DNA of 64,000 bases from Carpediemonas membranifera (GCA_019828565.1 JAHDYR010000019.1:124001-188000); one strand, 5' to 3'; positions 28,337 to 38,534 are shown, counted from the stretch's first letter. The notes: a model not told the origin generated them from the sequence alone. Translations and numbers: made by a program.

Positions 28337-31300
28337 ATGAGCATTCAGAATGACAAGACGTCATACGAAGACACAAATACGCCAGTTACGGGCAAATCAG
28401 AGGCTGAACTCACGTCTTTTCAACATGAAGGCGACGATATCAACCAACAACACAACAATAGATCCACACAAGACAATAACAGTAGTACAGATGATAATCT
28501 CTCCCTGCATGTCCCTGCAACCGTCCCACCGGTTCCCCCACCGATGCCTCCATCCCAGAGCCCGACATACGCCAAGACCAAAGGTCCAAGGGACAACCAG
28601 TCGCTGATCGACGCCTCGGCGAAGGGCGATGTTGCCCTGGTTGGAGCCCTGCTCCTTTCCAAGGCTCACCCCGACCTCCGCGGCCTTGCTGGGCGGACTG
28701 CCCTCATCGAAGCATCCGCAGGTGGAAACATGAGGATCGTCGAGCTGCTGACGAATGATGGGGCAGGGATTAACCTGCAGGACGAGGACGGCTGCACTGC
28801 CCTCATGGCAGCGTGCGAGAATGGCCACGTGGACGTTGTCAGGGTCCTTCTCGATAGAGGTGCCGACTGCACAAAGGCCTTGCTCTCCAATGGCCGCACC
28901 GCCCTGTACCTCGCCTCGTTCTTTGGTCATGCCGACATCGCCGAGCTTCTGCTGGATGCGGCAGCCAATATGGTCGACGTGACCAATAAGGATGGCAAGT
29001 CGCCCCTATACGCCGCTTCTGTCAGTGGGCATGCTCGCTGTGCAAGACTCCTGCTCGACCGTGGCGCCGACGTCAGTCATCCCTCAGACCTGCATGATAA
29101 CCCGCTCATCGCCGCCGCATGTTGGGGTCATGTCGAGATCATCGAATTGCTCCTCGATGCTGGAGCGATCCTCGACCTGCAGAACGACGAAGGATTCACG
29201 GCTCTCATGCTGACGTGTTTAGGGAGCCACGCCGAGTGCACCAGATCACTGCTTGCTGCCGGGGCGGACTGCACCAAGGTCCACTCGAGTGGCTGCAGCG
29301 CACTCTGTATTGCAGCCGAGAACGGGTTTGTAGAAATTGCAAGCCTGTTGCTGGACGCCAATAGATCAATGGTAGACATCGCCGACAACGACAGCTGGTC
29401 TCCTCTCTTCTGGGCCGCGGCTGAGAGCCACCTCGACCTCGCCCGGCTCCTCCTCGAGCACGGTGCGAACCCCAATCACCGAGCCAATGACGGCCGTACG
29501 CCTCTCATGGCAGCTACTCTAGACAACAACGTCGAGATCATCGAACTTCTCATCAAATGTGGTTGGGCCGACCTCAGCATGCGAGATGGCAACAGTCTGA
29601 CAGCCCTGGACCTCGCTTGTATCAGGGGTCACGTCGAGACAGTCACCGTACTCGTCGAGGCTGGATCGGAATACTTGTCAACGCCAACCCCGCTTGTCTT
29701 AGCCGCGTTTCACAACCAGGTCGCCATTGTCGAGTTGCTGCTCAATGCTGGGGCGACCCTCGACCTGCAGAGGAAGGATGGAAGGACTGCGCTCATGGTA
29801 GCCTGCGTCAACGGACACGCGGACAGTGCGGGCTTTCTCGTCAGTGCCGGCGCAGACTGCACCAAGGTTTCTTCCACCGGCGCCAGCGCTCTGTACCTTG
29901 CTGCCCTCTTTGGTTTTGCTGGCATCGTCAAGCTGCTGCTGGACGCCAATCAATCCATGATCAACGTCGCCAATAAGGATGGCTCGACGCCTCTACATGC
30001 ATCAGCCGATGGTCATATAGACGTCGTCCGTCTCCTCATCGACCGCGGGGCCAATCTAGACTGCCGCGCCAATGACGGCCGGACCCCGCTCATGGCCGCT
30101 GCAATCAATAACCACGTTGAGATCATCAAGCTGCTCGCCGATTCCGGGGCGACCCTCGACCTGCAGAGGAAGGATGGAAGGACTGCGCTCATGGTAGCCT
30201 GCGTCAACGGACACGCGGACAGTGCGGGCTTTCTCGTCAGTGCCGGCGCAGACTGCACCAAGGTTTCTTCCACCGGCGCCAGCGCTCTGTACCTTGCTGC
30301 CCTCTTTGGTTTTGCTGGCATCGTCAAGCTGCTGCTGGACGCCAATCAATCCATGATCAACGTCGCCAATAAGGATGGCTCGACGCCTCTACATGCATCA
30401 GCCGATGGTCATATAGACGTCGTCCGTCTCCTCATCGACCGCGGGGCCAATCTAGACTGCCGCGCCAATGACGGCCGGACCCCGCTCATGGCCGCTGCAA
30501 TCAATAACCACGTTGAGATCATCAAGCTGCTCGCCGATTCCGGGGCGACCCTCGACCTGCGGGAAACGGACGGCACGACGGCCCTCACTAACGCCTGCAT
30601 CAACGGACACCGCAGCTCTGTGCTGGCGTTGCTCGAGGCTGGGGCAAGCGTGTCATTCGCATCTGTGTATGGAACATGCCTCAAGACGGCCGCTGAACAA
30701 GGATATGACGACATCATACTCATGCTCCTGCAATACGGCGCCGATGTTAATGCAGCTGGGGGGTTCAGAATAACCGCACTTCACGCGGCGGTAATGGCGA
30801 ATAGGACCTCCTGCGTGCGTCTATTGCTTCGGGCCGGGTGTAATGTCAACGCCCGCGATCGATTAGGGCGCACGGCAACGTTCATGGCCGCACACGGCGG
30901 GAACGACGAGATCCTCGCCATGCTCATCGCGGCAGGCGCTGATGTGACCATCCCTGCTCGATCAAGCCTGCTCGGCCGGGCCAGACGCCCCAGAAAGATC
31001 GCCCAGGCCAAGGGCCACGAGCGCTGCGTCGCCCTGCTCGACAAACCTGCCCAGTGCGGCCCGCTCGACTTCGACGTGGGCTCGCTCCAGTTCCGTTCGA
31101 TCCGCCCCCCGCCGACCCGGGCCATGCTGTGGGATACGAGTATGAATGCCATGCAGTTTTCGAGAGAGGTTTTTTATCATGGAGACGCCCCTTTGGCCAC
31201 TGGTTTATTCACATTTTGGACTGTCTATCGAGCATATATTATCGAGACGGTGACTATCACGGTCGGTCCGCTTATGGAATACTTGGAACAACGATATAAC

Positions 31301-33754
31301 GGCCAATCCCCCTTGCAAGATGCTGCCAGGAGTGGAAACATCGACCTCCTTCGCTACTTTGCCACGACATCGCCGGGCAAGATCAACTGTACCGACAACA
31401 ACGGCCGGTCGCCCTTGTTCACTGCCTCCCAGCACGGCCACACAACCTGCGCCCAGTTTCTTATCGACCATGGCGCCGACCCAAACCAGTGTTCAAAGAC
31501 TGGATTTACCTGCCTGATTTCCGCGACGATTGAAGGGTTTTCAGACGTTGTGCGAGTCCTCCTCGTCGGCGGGGCAGACCCCACCAACGTTCTTCCTAAC
31601 GGCCGCAGCGCCCTGCATGTGGCCGCCCAGAATGGCTTCACCACCATCATCAGGCGGTTACTAGGAAATGAGCCCAAGCTGGTTGATATAGTCGACTCGT
31701 ACGGCAAGACCGCCCTCATCTATGCCTGCTCGAAGGGTTACGCTGAGACAGCCCAGTTGCTGCTTGACGCTGGCGCGAATGCGAGTTACAGCTGCAATTC
31801 CGGCACGTGTCTTAGCTATGCCGCTCATTTTGGCCACGCAGACCTCATCCTGTTGCTCTTGCAATGCGGAGCCGAGGTCGATGCTCTGGTAATGTCTGGG
31901 AGTACTGCCTTGCATAAAGCCGCCCAGGCAGGCCGAGCTTCGTGTGTCCGTCTCTTGTTGCAAGCCGGCTGCGACGTCAACGCCCGCAGTCGGTCGGGAT
32001 CCACCGCCGCCCTGCTCGCGGCAGAGAAGGGCCATTTCGACATCCTCAGGCTGCTTATCGGAGCCGGCGCTGACATCACCATACCGCGTGGTGACCGCAA
32101 GGCCCGGGACGTCGCCCGATCTAATGGTCACGGCGACTGCGTTTACTTGCTCGACAACCCCGACCAGTTCCCGGTCGACATCAAGCCGGGCTCGCTAGTT
32201 ATACATCCCAGGACCCAGCGTCCAGCCAAGACCAGGTCTACCGGAGACGTGCCAGTCGATGACACGCATGCTACCCTGCCGATGAAAGCAAAGCGTGCAC
32301 TGTATGTCGAGGCCAACCTACGCCGAACCCGCCGTCTCTTGGCTGAGTTCAAGTCGACCTCGACCGCCAAAGTACTGGAGGCAAACCACAACAGCACCCG
32401 GCTACTTGAAGCCGACCTTGCCCGACTCAGTCCGGTCTCCTCGCTTCACATGGATCCGATGCCCCTCCTAGAGGGGCGGGTGCGGGAGGCGCTGGAGAGG
32501 AGCGACACCATGCACAGCTTCGTCGTCCGCGGGGATGTCCGTCGGATGAGGTCGAGAAAGCTGCTCCGGAGCGGCAAGTTCGGCCCCGTAGTCCTCAACT
32601 GTCTCGACTGGGAGGGCCGGTCGCCCCTGTACAACGCGTTCGTGCACAACCAGCCGCAAGCCTTCGCTGCTCTGCTCAAGGCAGGGTGCCTACTCGACGA
32701 CGCCTTCCCGGACGGCCACCCACTGCTGGCCGTCATCACCAAGCCCGCGATACTGGACGAGATGCTGATGGCGAAGGTCAACGTCAACGTCATCAGCCGG
32801 GGCACCACCGCGCTCGTCGCAGCCATCCAGGGCGGCCACGTGGACTCTGCCCGAAAGCTGCTCTCCCACGGGGCCGACCCGCTCCTCCCGGCCGACGGAG
32901 TCAACGCGATGCATGCCATTCGAGCCTTCCCCGACACAGTCGTGGCCAAGGGGCTCCTCTGCCGAGCCCACGGCATGCACCCGCACCTGGTCGATGCGGC
33001 TGTGGCAGACCCCCCTCCTGCCCCGCCAGTGGCCCCCTTCCCTGTCATCGCAGGGCACGACTCTGAGTTGCACGATGGCTTCTGTCTCGGCAACGCGAGC
33101 TATCGTAACAACGCTGGCGGCGGTGACTGCGCCTTCTTCGCTCTCCACAACCTTGACCCAACCATCTTCAGCGGCTATCTAGAATGGACCCGCGCCGCCG
33201 CCCGGGCACTGCTGGGGAGCTACAGTGCCCCTATCGACCTGACCGAGACGGGGTACACCCACGAGGAGCTCCGCGGGATGTTCGAGGGTAAGAACTTCGT
33301 CAACCTGCCCGCACTCTGGGCGATCCAGCTGTACCTGTCGGGGCGGGTCAGAGCAGAGACCGTCGGCCAGTTCGAGCTGATCCAGTATGCTTGTGCCTCT
33401 GCTGGCAGCAGCGTGCACCGGTCCATCGAGCGCTTCCACCTCGAGCTGTCCGACGACATGCTTGTGCTCCGCTGCACCTGTCTTGACCAGTACGCCGTCT
33501 CGCGCTTTGTCGCCTTCGCCGAGGGCGTCGGGTTCTCCCACGGCCACTACTTCAACGTCTACCCCACAGCAGACGTTCCCCGCCACGCCGGGTGGCACAG
33601 ACCGGGGTCTGAGCAGCAGCATGTGTCAGCCGATCGTGGCGTTGAATCGGACGAGACGGTCCATGACAACCACGAACGGGTGTGGCATGGGAAGTACGGC
33701 AACTTCTGGTTCGCCCGACACCACCCGTACCCGGTGCCCCTGCTCCGGCCATAA
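28337..33754 (+). CDS. Giant ankyrin-repeat protein with C-terminal OTU-like cysteine protease domain
   Basis: An 1,805-aa protein starting at MSIQNDKTSYED (open in frame from 28235). A polar low-complexity head (1-85) is followed by dense ankyrin repeats at about 86-920, 986-1275 and 1418-1538, with typical G.TALM.A...GH...V..LL..GAD units. Residues 1571-1805 look like an OTU deubiquitinase: GGGDCAFFAL with candidate catalytic C1598, a helical NLPALWAIQLYL block, and GHYFNVYP with candidate catalytic H1737, in the order and spacing of OTU proteases. The role would be ankyrin-directed cleavage of ubiquitin chains (inference). The repeat array carries an exact 396-bp tandem duplication. AATAAAG lies 56 nt past the stop. 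Confidence 0.85.
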   Translation: MSIQNDKTSYEDTNTPVTGKSEAELTSFQHEGDDINQQHNNRSTQDNNSSTDDNLSLHVPATVPPVPPPMPPSQSPTYAKTKGPRDNQSLIDASAKGDVALVGALLLSKAHPDLRGLAGRTALIEASAGGNMRIVELLTNDGAGINLQDEDGCTALMAACENGHVDVVRVLLDRGADCTKALLSNGRTALYLASFFGHADIAELLLDAAANMVDVTNKDGKSPLYAASVSGHARCARLLLDRGADVSHPSDLHDNPLIAAACWGHVEIIELLLDAGAILDLQNDEGFTALMLTCLGSHAECTRSLLAAGADCTKVHSSGCSALCIAAENGFVEIASLLLDANRSMVDIADNDSWSPLFWAAAESHLDLARLLLEHGANPNHRANDGRTPLMAATLDNNVEIIELLIKCGWADLSMRDGNSLTALDLACIRGHVETVTVLVEAGSEYLSTPTPLVLAAFHNQVAIVELLLNAGATLDLQRKDGRTALMVACVNGHADSAGFLVSAGADCTKVSSTGASALYLAALFGFAGIVKLLLDANQSMINVANKDGSTPLHASADGHIDVVRLLIDRGANLDCRANDGRTPLMAAAINNHVEIIKLLADSGATLDLQRKDGRTALMVACVNGHADSAGFLVSAGADCTKVSSTGASALYLAALFGFAGIVKLLLDANQSMINVANKDGSTPLHASADGHIDVVRLLIDRGANLDCRANDGRTPLMAAAINNHVEIIKLLADSGATLDLRETDGTTALTNACINGHRSSVLALLEAGASVSFASVYGTCLKTAAEQGYDDIILMLLQYGADVNAAGGFRITALHAAVMANRTSCVRLLLRAGCNVNARDRLGRTATFMAAHGGNDEILAMLIAAGADVTIPARSSLLGRARRPRKIAQAKGHERCVALLDKPAQCGPLDFDVGSLQFRSIRPPPTRAMLWDTSMNAMQFSREVFYHGDAPLATGLFTFWTVYRAYIIETVTITVGPLMEYLEQRYNGQSPLQDAARSGNIDLLRYFATTSPGKINCTDNNGRSPLFTASQHGHTTCAQFLIDHGADPNQCSKTGFTCLISATIEGFSDVVRVLLVGGADPTNVLPNGRSALHVAAQNGFTTIIRRLLGNEPKLVDIVDSYGKTALIYACSKGYAETAQLLLDAGANASYSCNSGTCLSYAAHFGHADLILLLLQCGAEVDALVMSGSTALHKAAQAGRASCVRLLLQAGCDVNARSRSGSTAALLAAEKGHFDILRLLIGAGADITIPRGDRKARDVARSNGHGDCVYLLDNPDQFPVDIKPGSLVIHPRTQRPAKTRSTGDVPVDDTHATLPMKAKRALYVEANLRRTRRLLAEFKSTSTAKVLEANHNSTRLLEADLARLSPVSSLHMDPMPLLEGRVREALERSDTMHSFVVRGDVRRMRSRKLLRSGKFGPVVLNCLDWEGRSPLYNAFVHNQPQAFAALLKAGCLLDDAFPDGHPLLAVITKPAILDEMLMAKVNVNVISRGTTALVAAIQGGHVDSARKLLSHGADPLLPADGVNAMHAIRAFPDTVVAKGLLCRAHGMHPHLVDAAVADPPPAPPVAPFPVIAGHDSELHDGFCLGNASYRNNAGGGDCAFFALHNLDPTIFSGYLEWTRAAARALLGSYSAPIDLTETGYTHEELRGMFEGKNFVNLPALWAIQLYLSGRVRAETVGQFELIQYACASAGSSVHRSIERFHLELSDDMLVLRCTCLDQYAVSRFVAFAEGVGFSHGHYFNVYPTADVPRHAGWHRPGSEQQHVSADRGVESDETVHDNHERVWHGKYGNFWFARHHPYPVPLLRP
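29750..30541 (+). repeat. Exact 396-bp tandem duplication (132 codons, four ankyrin repeats)
   Basis: 29750-30145 and 30146-30541 are identical by eye along their whole length. Divergence begins immediately outside. The offset is a multiple of three, so the frame is kept. Confidence 0.93.
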
Positions 33755-33809
33755 CCGCGCCTGACCTCCGTATCCCCGCTTGATCGGACGCAGGCCGACA
33801 GCCTAGGCG

Positions 33810-33816
33810 AATAAAG
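33810..33816 (+). terminator. Putative poly(A) element AATAAAG of the ankyrin-OTU gene
   Basis: AATAAAG begins 56 nt past the TAA of the upstream gene. Confidence 0.4.
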
Positions 33817-33960
33817 ATTCCCTTACCATACAGAAGACGATTCCTGGGAGAGAACGCGACTCGACACTCATCTCTGACTCGGAGAATCCTTTGGCTAGAT
33901 TTCTTTAGATTAGATAAATCTCTTCTGACCACAGCCATCACATCTTTACTCTCCGTTCGG

Positions 33961-34677
33961 CTATCCGGCGTTGCTCTTTCCGATGACACTCTTCATCACA
34001 GTCCCGATCTGCTCGAGCAAATCCCCCCCATCGCGGAGCAAGGACGTGTACAGCTTCGACCTATCGTCCCTCGCCTTGGTCCCAATGACCCCCGCGACCA
34101 TGTCGATCCTACTCTCGAGGTGGCCGAGAGCAATGTACCCTGCCAGCGCCTTCTCGAGCACGGCCGGGTCCACGCCGAATGTAGACGCCATACGATCGAT
34201 AGAGACGTTCTGGTATGCGACCAGGAACTGCTTGAACGCCTTGACGCGGCATGTGTGGAGGTAGTGGGCGGCGTGTGGTGCCAGGCGCTCGTCCGTCCGC
34301 ATCCAGAGCGAGAAGTACTCAAGAAGCTCCACAAAGCGCGCATAGTTGCACTCATACAACGAGGACATGAATTCGCCGACGAGGGGCTCCGACTCGGAGG
34401 TGACGGCGATGACCTCGGGGGACTGGATGAGCTTCTCCTTCAGCTCGGCGCGGTCGAGGGTATACACACCGCACAGGCATGTGTACTTGATCATTTGTTC
34501 GAAGGACATGGCGTCTGTGGCATTAAACGTCTCTAGAAGTGAGATTAGAAGGGTTGCTGCCTTCTTGAAGTTACGGCGCTTCATGCAGTCCAATGCTTCT
34601 ATCGCCTTCTGTCTGTTCTTCTTCTCGAAGTCTGTAGTTTCGTTCTCAACGTTGTCAGGAGTCTTCTCGGCCGGCAT
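33961..34677 (-). CDS. RPN7: 26S proteasome lid subunit RPN7-like, short N-terminus
   Basis: A 238-aa protein matching the C-terminal part of RPN7/PSMD6: RRNFKKAATLLISLLETF, then the PCI region with SLYECNYARFVELL, APHAAHYLHTCRVKAFKQFL, VSIDRMASTFGVD and the winged-helix end. RPN7 contributes to the horseshoe of the proteasome lid. The usual length is about 390, so roughly 150 residues of the N-terminal helical solenoid are missing. I found no acceptor of the local TNACNNAG type or further coding just upstream, so the gene seems truly short. COP9 subunit CSN1 is the alternative, but SLYECNY favours RPN7. AGTAAAG follows the stop by about 15 nt. Confidence 0.85.
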   Translation of the reverse strand: MPAEKTPDNVENETTDFEKKNRQKAIEALDCMKRRNFKKAATLLISLLETFNATDAMSFEQMIKYTCLCGVYTLDRAELKEKLIQSPEVIAVTSESEPLVGEFMSSLYECNYARFVELLEYFSLWMRTDERLAPHAAHYLHTCRVKAFKQFLVAYQNVSIDRMASTFGVDPAVLEKALAGYIALGHLESRIDMVAGVIGTKARDDRSKLYTSLLRDGGDLLEQIGTVMKSVIGKSNAG

Positions 34678-34882
34678 TCGTGAGTTCTCTTATCGATGTC
34701 ATGACCCTTGCCATTTATCGTTTATCGTTCGAGTCAGAGGCCCTGCCGGCAGTCATGTAACGCTGGGAGAGCACGAACTAAGGTCACTGGAGCCTCTCCC
34801 CTGATCTCGCTTCTCCCGCCTCTTCCATGACTCTTCTAACAACAGTCATTTTTCATTGAAGCCACCTCTATCCGCATGTTTT

Positions 34883-36523
34883 TTACTTCCTCTTGATGAG
34901 CACGCTGGTCTTCACTGTCTTGTTCACGACCTTCTTCGGTTTGTGCTTCTTCTCGCTCTTCCCGGCCTTTGTCTTGCCCTTGGGCTTGGCCAGCAGCCCC
35001 AGGCCAGACGCCTCCTCCTCCTCGTCGGCCTCGTCCGTCTTCCCCGTAGCCTTCATCAGGAGCCTCTTCACCCGGCCCGTCTTCTCCTCGTGCGCGGCCT
35101 TGACGTGTGCGTACCGGTTCCGGACCCGCTTGGTCGCCAGCGCGAGACGCGCCTCCTCCTCTTCGGAGTCTATGTCCCCGACGTCTGCCTCGAGGTCCTC
35201 CTCAGGGACGACGAGCGCCACACCGTCCGAGGTGCGGTAGCGAGCCTCCTTGAGCCGCTCGGCCCAGGCGGTGGCCCACCGGGCGCGGACCTCCTTGAAC
35301 CTCTCAGGAACGTGGGTGATGCTCGTGCCGGAGGTGAAGTCCTCGAACGGCGAGAGGTGCGGCGGGGCGGCCTGGCCGTTGCTGTACTCGTCGAACGGCA
35401 TCCTCATGCGGAAATTGATTGAATCAAAGACCCACTGGGGGAGGATCGACTCTGGCGTGTCTGGGCGTTCGCTGACCACCGTTGACCGCTCAGTAGGCTC
35501 TGAGACAACAGTCCCGCCGCACGCCCTGATAGCGAGAGCGACAGGCTTGGTCGGGACGCCCCTCGAGAGGAAGAACTCCATGCCGTTGAGCAGGCCGGGC
35601 AGCTGGACCGTGTCCTCATTCTCGAGCAACTGCAGCAGCTGCGGGGCGTACTGGGGGTCCTCGGGGTCCATACTTCCGAGCAGCTCGACCGTCCTAGTGC
35701 GGTCGGCCTCGGCGTCCGTGGCGTCATCGGCCGAGTCGGTTGGCGCAGCGAGGGTGATGGCGTCGAGCCAGGCGCCGTTCTTGTCCTTCTCCGCGTCCAC
35801 GGCCGGGGGGTAGGCCACGCCGCGGCGGGTGTAGAGTCTGTAGAGCACGAAGCCCGCGAGGGTGGTGTAGAACTCGAGGAACGTCTCCATCACCCGGTAG
35901 TCAACCTCGTCTGTCTGCTCCTGGGAGAACTCGTGGGGCATGACCCACGTGATGGGTGTCCCGTCGAGGTCGACCTGCATGTACACGCCGCGGATGGACA
36001 CAAAGGACTTGGTCAGGATCTTGGTGGAGGCGACATACGCCTGCCACTCGCGGCTAAGGCGCTGGCAGGTCATGATCATCTTGTTCTGGACGTTGTCGCT
36101 CGAGTACATGGTGGCGAAGAGGTGCACCATGTTGAGCGCGTCCGACATGTCGCGGAGGGCGTCGTGGAATGACGGGTAGCGCTCGCGGATGAGGTGGTCG
36201 AGAGTGTAGCGAGGCATCGCATCGGCAAGCTGATCGGCGTGCTCAGTCTCCTTGCGGGCGTCAAAGCGGGCGACCTTCTTGAGATGGGCCTTGATCGAGC
36301 GGAACTTGTCCATAAGAGGCTCGTTTGCAAGCCACTGGATATCTGTGGTGAGATAGTACGTCTTCCCGATGACTTTCTCCTTGATGTGAGGCGGATCTCT
36401 GGGGAATATGCCCTTGAGGATGCACAGGCGGCGGAAATCCGAAAGAGAGAGCTGCAAGTACTTAAGCGCCTGGTTACGGGTCATGTACGACGAATGCCTT
36501 TTCTCCTGCTTCTTAGCGCCCAT
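34883..36523 (-). CDS. PES1: Pescadillo homologue (NOP7/PES1), ribosome biogenesis
   Basis: A 546-aa nucleolar factor of the PeBoW complex (PES1-BOP1-WDR12), needed for 27S/32S pre-rRNA processing and 60S assembly. The N-terminal Pescadillo domain is complete: NQALKYLQLSLSDFRRLCILKGIFPRDP, KTYYLTTDIQWLANEPLMDKFR and ERYPSFHDALRDMSDALNMVHLFA. A BRCT region follows at about 310-390 (AIRACGGTVVSE... ILPQWVFDSIN). The C-terminus is acidic then strongly basic (KPKGKTKAGKSEKKHKPKK), as in the family. It lies between RPN7 and RPT6 on the same strand. The stop is followed by AAAAAC. Confidence 0.95.
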   Translation of the reverse strand: MGAKKQEKRHSSYMTRNQALKYLQLSLSDFRRLCILKGIFPRDPPHIKEKVIGKTYYLTTDIQWLANEPLMDKFRSIKAHLKKVARFDARKETEHADQLADAMPRYTLDHLIRERYPSFHDALRDMSDALNMVHLFATMYSSDNVQNKMIMTCQRLSREWQAYVASTKILTKSFVSIRGVYMQVDLDGTPITWVMPHEFSQEQTDEVDYRVMETFLEFYTTLAGFVLYRLYTRRGVAYPPAVDAEKDKNGAWLDAITLAAPTDSADDATDAEADRTRTVELLGSMDPEDPQYAPQLLQLLENEDTVQLPGLLNGMEFFLSRGVPTKPVALAIRACGGTVVSEPTERSTVVSERPDTPESILPQWVFDSINFRMRMPFDEYSNGQAAPPHLSPFEDFTSGTSITHVPERFKEVRARWATAWAERLKEARYRTSDGVALVVPEEDLEADVGDIDSEEEEARLALATKRVRNRYAHVKAAHEEKTGRVKRLLMKATGKTDEADEEEEASGLGLLAKPKGKTKAGKSEKKHKPKKVVNKTVKTSVLIKRK

Positions 36524-36643
36524 TGCAGCCTGTTTCTGGAGACTTCGAACTCGTCTTGAAAACGCTGTTATGTGAGGTCACATAAATGAGGAACAACCAG
36601 CCGAGCCTCTCCGCCCATGCCTTCCACCGCCGCCAGCAATCCT

Positions 36644-36650
36644 ATTTACT
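36644..36650 (-). terminator. Putative poly(A) element AGTAAAT overlapping the RPT6 stop
   Basis: AAG TAA AT at the end of RPT6 gives AGTAAAT, with the TAA stop inside it. Confidence 0.5.
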
Positions 36651-37836
36651 TCCACAGCATCTCCTGCGAGATGTCCTTGTTCTTGCTCTTATTCATCACC
36701 TTGACGGCCGCCTGAACGAAATCGTCCTGTGTCACGTACACTCTCCTCTCCCTCAGCGCAAACATGCCCGCCTCGGTGCACACCGCCTTCATATCAGCGC
36801 CTGACGCACCGCCCATGGTCTCGGCCACGGCCTTGAGGTCGACCCCGCGGCGGACGTTCATCTTTCTCGAGTGGATCCTGAGGATGTCGAGCCTGGCCTC
36901 GTCAGACGGGTTGGGGAACTCGATCTTACGATCAATACGGCCAGGGCGAAGCAGAGCTTCATCGAGGATGTCGATTCGGTTGGTTGCCATCAGAACCTTG
37001 ATGTCCTGCTTCGACTCGAACCCGTCGAGCTGATTGAGTAATTCAAGCATCGTACGCTGCACCTCCGAGTCACCGCCCTTCGAGCCCTCGACACGTCTGC
37101 TGCCGAGGGAGTCGATCTCGTCCATGAAGATGATCGAGGGTGCATGGGCGCGGGCCATTACAAACAGCTCGCGGACCATGCGGGAGCCCTCGCCGATGTA
37201 CTTCTGCACCAGCTCGGAGCCGGAGACACGGATGAACGTGCAGTCGGTGCTGTGGGCGACGGCTCGGGCGAGCAGCGTCTTACCCGTGCCGGGCGGGCCG
37301 TACAAGAGCGCGCCCTTGGGCTGTGCGATGCCCAGGGCCTCGAAGAGCTCGGGCTGCTTGATGGGGAGTTCTACCACCTCGCGGATCTCCTTGATCTGCT
37401 TGTCGAGGCCACCGATGAGATCGTACGTCGAGTCTGGGACCTTCTCGACCTTCATCAGCGAGACAAGGGGGTCCACCTTCGTCGGGAGAACCATGTGGAG
37501 TGTGTATGAGTCGGAGCGGAGTGCTACACGGCTGTGGACGGTGAGGTCGGATGTATTGATCTTCTTGTCGATGTCGACAATGTACTTCTCATCCTGGCCA
37601 GTCTTCACCAGAGCCTTGCGTCCATCCATGATCTTGATAACCTCACCTACAGAGGAGCTTGGCTCTTGGAGGAGGCCGATCTCTTCTGTCAGGAGCTGTA
37701 CTTGTGTATTCAGCTCGTTTCTCTGTGCTTGCAGCCTGGAAAGGTTTGTTTCCTTGACCTTCTTAAGTTTTTGAAGCTCTTGGATTCTTCCATCGAGATA
37801 TGTATCAGCGGTAAAGCCACCAACTTCTTCTACCAT
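36646..37836 (-). CDS. RPT6: 26S proteasome AAA-ATPase subunit RPT6
   Basis: A 396-aa RPT6/PSMC5 (SUG1) subunit of the base hexamer that unfolds substrates. An N-terminal coiled coil ([20 protein letters not shown]) and OB fold precede the AAA domain: Walker A GPPGTGKT, Walker [29 protein letters not shown] and the arginine-finger region [14 protein letters not shown]. Among paralogues, the ending EMLWK matches RPT6 (LWK). The length fits the family. It sits two genes from RPN7 on the same strand; both are proteasome subunits. The stop overlaps AGTAAAT. Confidence 0.96.
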   Translation of the reverse strand: MVEEVGGFTADTYLDGRIQELQKLKKVKETNLSRLQAQRNELNTQVQLLTEEIGLLQEPSSSVGEVIKIMDGRKALVKTGQDEKYIVDIDKKINTSDLTVHSRVALRSDSYTLHMVLPTKVDPLVSLMKVEKVPDSTYDLIGGLDKQIKEIREVVELPIKQPELFEALGIAQPKGALLYGPPGTGKTLLARAVAHSTDCTFIRVSGSELVQKYIGEGSRMVRELFVMARAHAPSIIFMDEIDSLGSRRVEGSKGGDSEVQRTMLELLNQLDGFESKQDIKVLMATNRIDILDEALLRPGRIDRKIEFPNPSDEARLDILRIHSRKMNVRRGVDLKAVAETMGGASGADMKAVCTEAGMFALRERRVYVTQDDFVQAAVKVMNKSKNKDISQEMLWK

Positions 37837-38003
37837 GAGTTTTGCCGTCGTTTGAGGATGACACGGTGCAGTTTAAGGAACGAACATCAATCGTGTGAAA
37901 ACGGGCATGGGGTCTGGTATCTGCAATATGGTGACGGGGATGGCATTTCAGCCACGTTTTTCTTGATAAAAATGCGCTTTATTTCATTTCCGGAATTGAG
38001 TGC

Positions 38004-38534
38004 TCATGCGACGCCGAGGAACGTGCAGCAAAGCTGGATGCCATGCTTCACGATCTCAACACGGTCAATCTGAACACGGATCTGCGTCCCAACCTCGACG
38101 AAGATGTCCTCGTCGCGGGGGTCGACGAACTTCATCGCACCTTCAGCGTCCTTGACGACTTTGAGCTGCTCGGCGATGTTGTTGCATGTGCCGTGGAACG
38201 TATCCTGGACCAGGAACGCCACGTGGAGAGAGGAGACGAGTGTTACCTCGCCGACGAGCTCGTCACCCTCGGCGGGAGCGAAGACGAGGAAGCGGCATGA
38301 AACGTCAACGGAGATGGTCCCGAGGCAGTCGGAAATGGCGTGCTTTGCGGTAACGAAGCGGACATCGTCGAAAGCGACCGGAATCCCGGAGAGCTCCTTG
38401 GAGTATTTGAAGATCATGCGCGTGAGGGAATCCACAACACCTTCCATCAAATCGTCTGCATACCGAGGATGAATGGACAGTGTGAAAGCGGCATCAACCA
38501 TCTGATAAAGCGAATCTGGAAGCGGGCCCTCCAT
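38004..38534 (-). CDS. RPA43: RNA polymerase I subunit RPA43-like
   Basis: A 176-aa protein from Met 38534 (MEGPLPDSLYQMVDAAFTLSIHPRYADD); the frame is open to 38672, but the added residues look non-coding. It is an RPB7/RPA43-type stalk subunit. The tip domain has LSIHPRYADDLMEGVVDSL then FKYSKELSGIPVAFDDVRF, as in RPA43 (SGVL.SY.DVR). The OB part has DELVGEVTLVSSLHVAFLVQDTF, like the RPA43 block L.G.VN.VSS.H.GCLV...F. RPB7 and RPC25 paralogues fit less well. The stalk recruits Rrn3 for rRNA transcription. Human and yeast forms have long tails that this protein lacks. Confidence 0.8.
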   Translation of the reverse strand: MEGPLPDSLYQMVDAAFTLSIHPRYADDLMEGVVDSLTRMIFKYSKELSGIPVAFDDVRFVTAKHAISDCLGTISVDVSCRFLVFAPAEGDELVGEVTLVSSLHVAFLVQDTFHGTCNNIAEQLKVVKDAEGAMKFVDPRDEDIFVEVGTQIRVQIDRVEIVKHGIQLCCTFLGVA

